From assembly GCA_015501585.1 (NCBI GenBank), contig JADNRY010000112.1:124001-188000 (forward strand): 64,000 bases of DNA, given 5' to 3'. The translations under genes were made by a program, and so were the position numbers. The stretch's first letter is position 1. Each line of letters starts with the position of its first letter. Source of the DNA: Rhodocollybia butyracea. Lineage: Eukaryota > Basidiomycota > Agaricomycetes > Agaricales > Omphalotaceae. Below the pieces are notes generated by a model. That model did not search any database, was not told where the DNA came from, and saw nothing but the letters and a program-made list of their open reading frames with translations. Positions 58,121-64,000 of the stretch are shown here, piece by piece.

Positions 58121-59690
58121 AAACCTCATTAACAAGTGGCCACAGCCAAATTCTGAACAGATTGTTTAAGGAGACACTTATGGAGAAAACATGTACTTTC
58201 TTCTCTCAGCTACCTCGCTGACTACCCAGTAAATACGAAAGGTCCTGATTGTTGGCGGCTAGCATATGGTGCGCTGTTCAAACACGAAAAATCGCTTTCA
58301 ACATAGAGGGTTTGTGTTATAGCACATGAACAGGAGGATGGGAGGAAAGGGCAAGAAAAAAGCAGGTGGTCGAGCATTTAATAGTCCCCTTGTCTATAAA
58401 CAATAGGCAAGGGCATCACAATGGGACCATTGTCGAGCGCTATATGTCCAAATTGGCTGGTCTACACTGCCACTTATGTATATTTGCGATCATGATCGTC
58501 ACTGATCGATCTCGGGAGTCGGTACGTAGTAGTACGCTCTATATACTTAGCCAGGTAGTCACTTCAAGAGTCTGGTACTATACGAAGCTTACAGACTTTG
58601 GTGCCAAAATACATTGTCTATAGACCATGCACTGAACTTCAACCTGACTGGTAGCAGCAAGAAGTTGTGATAACTGCTTTCAAGAGAGAAGCCATCGTAC
58701 TAGTATCGCACTTGAAAAATCGGAAATATTCATTTCTATCCTCCCACAGACAGCTTCGTCAGAGTTTTACCTCGATGCGTGATTTTGTTGTTTTCGGTGT
58801 TACCATTGGAAGTGCAATTGCTTGGTTCGATTGGGGCTCGTAAGCCTCACATATGCAATTCCAATTATGATAAAATTTCTGGCCCAGTCTTTCGGAAGAC
58901 AGAGACTATTCAGAGAGCATTGAGAAGCAGGAACTTTCTCAGTCAATGCTTAGCTGGCACAGGTTGGACAATGATGATACAAAGGATAGCAAAGCGATTA
59001 TCTCGTCCCGCCAGCTTTGCCTTTGAAGAAGCTCTGTACCAAGTCCGTTGGTTTTTGGTAAGGGAGAAAAAGACAAGAGCTTGGCAAATGATCTGATAGT
59101 AGGATATCCTTCTGCCTGACTTTAAAAGTGATTACAGCCCTTGCTTCTTGCTCGGATAGAAAATTCACGGCTATTGCTACCTACTAGCTCGGAGTTGTCT
59201 CTGTTTCACCTGGACCAATACATACTAGTATTCACTTCGATTCTGCTTATCGTCGGAGCGATGCAGGTGACGGACTCGTTGGAGGGTCTCGGAATAAGAA
59301 AAACAAATTTCGAAGAAGTACTACTGCCTGGGCCAAGTACTTCCAGACTGGCTTCACTTTGGAACCACGAACTTTACCCAGACTGGTAGCACCAACGACT
59401 ACTTCCAAGAGACATGCCATGGTATCGCTAGCTAAATTGGAGGTTTAATTTCTATTTAACTTCTATCTTGTGTTTAAGCCTCGCCCGTTTAAATCTTGCT
59501 TTCGGTGTCAATATCACCATGCAGTATATTATGTCTTTAGATGGAATGAAATCGAGTGCTAGTTCTAAATTCTGGTCTACACTTCTCAGACCCCGCCGAC
59601 TATCATAGTTGAAGGAAGCATATACCGATTGAGCAAATAAAAAAGTTGTTGAGAATTTCACTTACCGTCCACATCCATCTTATCGTCGCT
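58121..59690. other. No supported gene
   Basis: ORFs at 58779-59096 and 59141-59389 (105 and 82 codons) have no recognisable motif. Confidence 0.35.
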
Positions 59691-59694
59691 GTCT

Positions 59695-60010
59695 CCCATG
59701 TTGTTTTCGAGGTTCCCCATCACCTAAAACTGAGGAATTAGTGTCTTGGCGGTTTAATAACATCGGCGCATACGTAGTCATCGTCCTAGGGATAGGTCAT
59801 TGTCAGTTTGTTGTGAAGAATGATGGGGACTTACGGCTCTTGTGTTTCAATTCAAAGTATCGTCTACCATCACCTAAAATTGAGAAATCAGCCTCTCATC
59901 AGTTTAATAGTGTTGTAGCATACGTAGTCAACATCCTAAAGATAAGTCATCGTCAGCATGCTGCGCAGGAAGATTCTGAGTACTCCCCAAGACTTACGGT
60001 TCCTATGTTG
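59695..60010 (-). repeat. Two tandem ~150-bp units with splice-like borders
   Basis: Units at about 59715-59855 and 59870-60000 share CCATCACCTAAAA, CTGAGGAATTAG/TTGAGAAATCAG, GCATACGTAGTCA and CCTA..GATA.GTCAT. On the minus strand each carries CTAG|GA.GATGACTAC, GTATG...TTTTAG and GTAAGT, suggesting duplicated small exons of a minus-strand gene with no recognisable product. Confidence 0.5.
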
Positions 60011-61722
60011 CGATCCTTGTGCTAAAAGATGTTCTAGTTAAGCAACAGTTAAAACCTTGAAAGACGAGAAGAATTACCATCCTAGCCCTTTTGCACGCAC
60101 AAATGTACCGGCGACCGACAATTTTCAGTTGCGAAACTTTCAGCCGCTGAGTCCGCGTAGAAGTCATACGAGTTACAGGTCCTCCACACCTTTTCTTGCA
60201 GGTATTACAAGTGTGCATGGTGACGTGAAAGACAAACTTGCGATTGTTTGTGTTTGTCTCAAATTTAGGCGCTGCGCTACGTACGTACAACGCGTACAGC
60301 GCTTTCCAGCGTTTCTCGACCAGACACGTTCTCTGACATGCACTCACTTCTTCTTATACTGATCTAACATCGCTCGACCTTGTAGCAAGTTTCAACCTCA
60401 ACTGAGGCTCTGAGTTGACGGCAAGAACGACAGCAGGACATCAAGGTCATTGTAGTCGATTGGATGGCTCATTGGTTTGAGATGCTAGATGGTTTGAAGG
60501 GCTGGATTAACGGACGTCAGTGAGTTTTAGTCTCGTCGTCTGTACGTTGCTGGCTTACAGAGAACTTGTTTCGTCTCCTACTCCTCCTCTTTCCCCGCTT
60601 TCCCGGTTCAGCCACACGTATCGTATCCCACAGTCATCCACTGGCCGAAAACCCGCAACCATCTCCGGCCAATAAAGATCATGATCATACCACACTGGCC
60701 TTTTCAATCTCTACGCCATGGACCACCAAGACTTATGCAAAATCTATTGCGTTGCTGGTTCCTCGCAACCTCTATAGGACTTTCTATACCTTTTCCTTGG
60801 AGGAGTTGGGACGTTCTCGGACGCACCTGCGTCCCACATCCATCCCAAATCCAATATACATCTCCACCTCCACCTCCATCATCATTGCCGTCCTCCCACC
60901 AGCTCTCCATGATACAGAATATCGCCGACACTATTCCTCTCATCGGCTCCTGATTCTCCAACTCATCAAATTAGTGGCGCCATAGTCTTTTATCAACGAA
61001 GCCGCCAAAAGACGAACCCACACGAACTGATTGTCCCCATCAACACAGATTCGACTGATCTCTCCCAATCTGCACTGTTGACGCGACTAGGACCTTACTT
61101 TGACGCTCGTCAGCCTGACAACCCATCGGACTCCTACTCCTCCTTGAAAGACTTGGACTCCGGCTTTTGTCTGGAACACCACTTTATGGACCGTCATTGT
61201 AATCACTACTAGCATAGCCCGCGACCAGGAGCAGGTGCCCGTCTAATCTCGGTGTCCAATTCTGAGAAACAGTATGAGCGGAGTGATAACAATCACACAC
61301 GAAGAACCCACTGGCCATCGACCGAGCTGGGGCAATGCCATTCCTGCCAAGATCAACCGCGGATTGTTCCACAGAGACACCCGTGGCCCATCCTTGTCTT
61401 TACTTCGCAACTCCTGTGAAGTGGCAAATGCATCTTGAGAGTCGTGTATCATCTAATTGTACTATTTTGCCATTCATTGCGATCTTAACCCATACGAGAT
61501 AGTCGATTGAGACCAAGTCCTACTTTGAGGCCAGCCTCAATCGATTTCCAAAGTGGTTTTCTGATTGACTTCGAAGATATTTGCTAGCTAATTCTATTGA
61601 ATATGTTTGATACCGTTGCTCCACTAGACAATACGCGATGGAGAGACTAGGCGCATCCAATTGAAGAATAAATGGCGCAGAGCCAGATTGTTCCGTTCTC
61701 GTATGTCGAGCTTTAGATTAAG
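60011..61722. other. No supported gene; possible plus-strand relic at 60566-61200
   Basis: A 139-codon ORF (60566-60985) and the following open block GAIVFYQRSRQKTNPHELIV with DLSQSALLTRLGPYFDARQP (about 60972-61170) lie in changing frames. No family recognised. Confidence 0.3.
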
Positions 61723-64000
61723 TTACATGGGCAAACGAGCTTTGGGAGGAGTTCGAGGTCCTACAACGATCTCCCAACTCGGTTTAACTTTAGGCTGAGT
61801 ACCTGTTTTCTCCGACAAAATTTCCAAGGGTTTACTACGGTCGACCTGATGTCTTTCTCGAGCGCTACAACATTCCACGGGCTGTTCTACTTGCGGAGAA
61901 GTTTTCGTTGCTTGCTTGGGCCTGTTAAATAGGTTATGTGTTAGTGAAAACACTGGGAAAACTGAGAATATCTGACGTACTTCTTCGACAATCCTTCACC
62001 TACATCTTCTTGCGCTTTCGATGTCAAGGCAACTTCCTTCTTAGATCTTTTTGACAACCGTCGATAAGTGGCAAGTTACAAAATGAGAAGATTATTACTC
62101 ACTTCTTCGTTGGTGGTCCTGAAGCCACAGCTTCCTGCGATTCATGTTTCTTACTGCCCCGAGGTTTGGGAGCGCTCTGGAGTTTTGGATCATCCAGACT
62201 ATAATGTGAAGATTCAGTTTGGGATCTCAGAAGACATACAAGAACGGAGTATCTGACGTACTTCCTTGACGGTCCTTCACCTACATCTTTTTGCGCTTTC
62301 GATGTCGAGGCTACTTTCTTCTTAGATCTATTTGATGGAATTGATAAGGGGCAGTTTACAAAATGAGAAAAGCATTACCCACTTCTTCGATGGCCCTGAA
62401 GTCGCAACTTCCTGCGATTTTTGTTTCTCACCCCGCTGAGCTTTGGGAGCGCTCTGGGGTCCTGGTCCATGCGGACTATTGTGACGGAAATAAGCTTGTA
62501 GCGTTAAAGGAGGCATGACCAACAATACCTTTGTTGATTCTCGGCAGGCTTCTCTTCATCCTTATTCAAGACTCGCCTTACTTTAGCTGGCGTAGAAAGC
62601 TTGGGAGGAGTGGAACTAGTTGCGTGCGTAGGTGCTGGGACGGCGGCTGTGTGTTCCGAGCCGGCGGCGGGTGTAGGCGTTGGGGCGGCAACCGGGTGTT
62701 CCAAACTAGTAGTGGGCGTGGGTGTTGGGGCGACAACCGGGTGTTCCGAACTAGTAGTGGGCGTGGGTGTCGGGAGAACAGTTGAGTGTTCCGAACTAGC
62801 GGTGGGCGTAGGTGTTGGGAGACCAGCTGAGTCTTCCGTTATTGATTCGAGAGCAGATTCCATAGCCAATGGAAGAGTAGTATCCTTTTTGAAGAATACG
62901 GGCGTCGTTGCGAAAAAGGATTTTACCGCTGGTAGCTCGTCAACAGTCATTTGATTGGGGTCTTTGATGAACTTCAGATTCTGCGGATCAATGAGATATT
63001 GTTCCGGGTTTTTCTGGAAGTCTTCAAATGGGAGAGAATCCCCGTCAAAAGTGGAATCTGTAAATTTGAGAGTATTAGCTTGTTCATTGAACCACAGCTA
63101 AGGAAGCGACCTACCAAAATAGGTACAATAGTGCGCTGTAAGGTGCTTCTCAAGGTAGTCTATCAGCTCCAGCCGAGTGAGATCTTCTGCCTCCAAACTC
63201 CACTCAAGTGATGTAGACTTCTTGAGTCCCGCATCTAGATGCTTGATTAGTACATTGGAGAACAGTCAATGAGCAATTTACCTATGAATATTTCCTTTGC
63301 GTACTCCGTGAAGTGATTGAGAAATCGCTCACCAACTTGCGTTTTCTCCATTTTGTCGAATTTCAGAGGAGCATTCAAACGACTGTACAAACCTATCAGC
63401 CTATAGATGCGAAAACACAGTACTTACTGAAGTGCTAAAGGTTCGCCTTGTGGACCGGGAATAGCACAATAAACTTCAAAGTAAACAAGGCCGAAGTTCT
63501 TTCGAAACTTTTCAAATAGAGCATCAATTTCTTGGTTGGCAACGGTGCTAAGGTTGTGGTCAGGTACTACGAGCATTTGAAAGTGAGACTGTGTAACATA
63601 CTCGGGATGTCGCGACATTTTTTCAGCCGCTTGAGTGTTCAGATTTTCAGCCTTCTTCTCCCATATGTCCTTTTCCTCAGGAGTCAGTTCACCCCAGGTC
63701 TTAGAAACGGCCTCGTTGATCAATTTAAGGTGTTGTGTATGCAATACGCCGTTTTTTGTGCGTTCCTCGTTAACTCTTTGATTGAGTTCGCTACCCTTAT
63801 GAATATTCGCCTCCCAGTAAACGTCCCATGCCGTGATTGATGACTTGTCCGACAAAGCTTGCGATGTAGACGGTTTGGGGTCCTTGGAGCGCGTCTTCTG
63901 CTGGTATTTTTGATTGCTATAGTAGGTGTTCACCTTCTACAATATTATTATTAGAGATAGCCAGAAGGGTCAAGTGAATCGCTTACCGCTTCCTTGCCAC
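61723..64000 (-). CDS. HMG-box-like multi-exon protein, 5'-partial at window edge
   Basis: Exons (descending): 64000-63987 (partial), 63936-63428, 63382-63282, 63234-63115, 63057-62529, 62475-62383, 62327-62262, 62198-62103, 62046-61981, 61921-61723. All introns are GT..AG, and the nine complete exons sum to 1,779 nt = 593 codons with stop. The first complete exon has an HMG-box-like segment (WDVYWEANIHKGSELNQRV ... WGELTPEEKDIWEKKAENLN), as in many agaricomycete nuclear proteins of unknown role. Exons 3-4 hold conserved-looking sequence (MEKTQVGERFLNHF, LTRLELIDYLEKHL). Exon 62529-63057 ends in five 12-15-residue PTPTP..SSEH repeats. The Lys/Ser-rich tail is built from a duplicated exon pair. 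Likely DNA-binding and nuclear (inference). It may be a transposon-associated or host gene. Confidence 0.75.
61981..62475 (-). repeat. Tandem duplication of an exon pair (with introns)
   Basis: Units 62262-62475 and 61981-62198: a 93/96-nt exon (..QSAPKAQRGEKQKSQEVATS / ..QSAPKPRGSKKHESQEAVAS) and a 66/66-nt exon (SKKKVASTSKAQKDVGEGPS / SKKEVALTSKAQEDVGEGLS), each preceded and followed by similar intron sequence (GTGGGTAAT/GTGAGTAAT, GTACGTCAGATA). Length and phase are conserved, so the duplication keeps the frame. Confidence 0.88.

Noticed and set aside
1..64000. tRNA, rRNA or CRISPR features
   Set aside because: None seen by eye; the regular arrays (satellite, LTR array, ankyrin units) do not have spacer-repeat CRISPR structure and the genome is eukaryotic.

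Overview
The window looks like a repeat-dense segment of a basidiomycete nuclear genome, most likely an Agaricomycete. The evidence is short phase-consistent introns (about 45-110 nt, GT..AG), an F-box gene with the RVPLDILSEI motif, a NACHT-ankyrin gene, a 45-residue TPR-repeat gene, a DIRS-type tyrosine-recombinase retroelement, and copia and other LTR families. Species cannot be assigned from the sequence alone.

Layout. (1) 1-26.6 kb is a nest of mobile elements. A DIRS-like retroelement (gag with one intron, RT/RNase H with one intron, tyrosine recombinase) is cut inside its recombinase gene by a 20,517-bp insertion at 5035-25551. The insertion starts CACTGG, ends CCAGTG and is flanked by TGG on both sides. 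Removing it with one TGG restores the recombinase reading frame. These are the hallmarks of a CACTA/EnSpm-type DNA transposon, but the terminal inverted repeats are about 4.18 kb and no transposase is visible. Its body is mostly a degenerate ~100-bp satellite. Later arrivals are a solo LTR, half of an LTR retrotransposon with a large gag, a second solo LTR, hAT-like MITEs, a copia RT fragment and a hAT transposase relic. A second inverted repeat (1.78-kb arms) with a different symmetry axis is nested inside.

(2) 26.6-29.5 kb carries a minus-strand TPR-repeat gene. Its 3' end abuts the DIRS element, and it is also split by a 526-bp MITE with an exact 8-bp target duplication. (3) 29.5-37.6 kb is repeat-rich: a 195-bp direct copy of the window's first bases, a solo LTR, a complete gag-only copia element with TSD CTAAG and a MITE in one LTR, an F-box relic, a MITE carrying another MITE, and a 258-bp solo LTR with TSD AACAG.

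(4) 37.6-46 kb holds mostly decayed genes: a frameshifted MFS sugar transporter next to the 3' part of a galactokinase gene, and an intact small secreted protein. (5) 46.1-49.9 kb is the best intact gene, a 1,197-residue NACHT-ankyrin NLR-like protein with 20 uninterrupted 33-residue ankyrin repeats. (6) 50-64 kb contains a beta-trefoil-lectin-like relic, long unassigned stretches, a three-copy gene relic, a short F-box gene, and a nine-exon HMG-box-like gene that runs off the right edge and contains a tandem duplication of an exon pair.

Most ORFs in the first 26 kb are by-products of the satellite repeats and are not annotated as genes. Exon structures for the DIRS gag, NLR and HMG-like genes were checked by phase: each sums to a whole number of codons.
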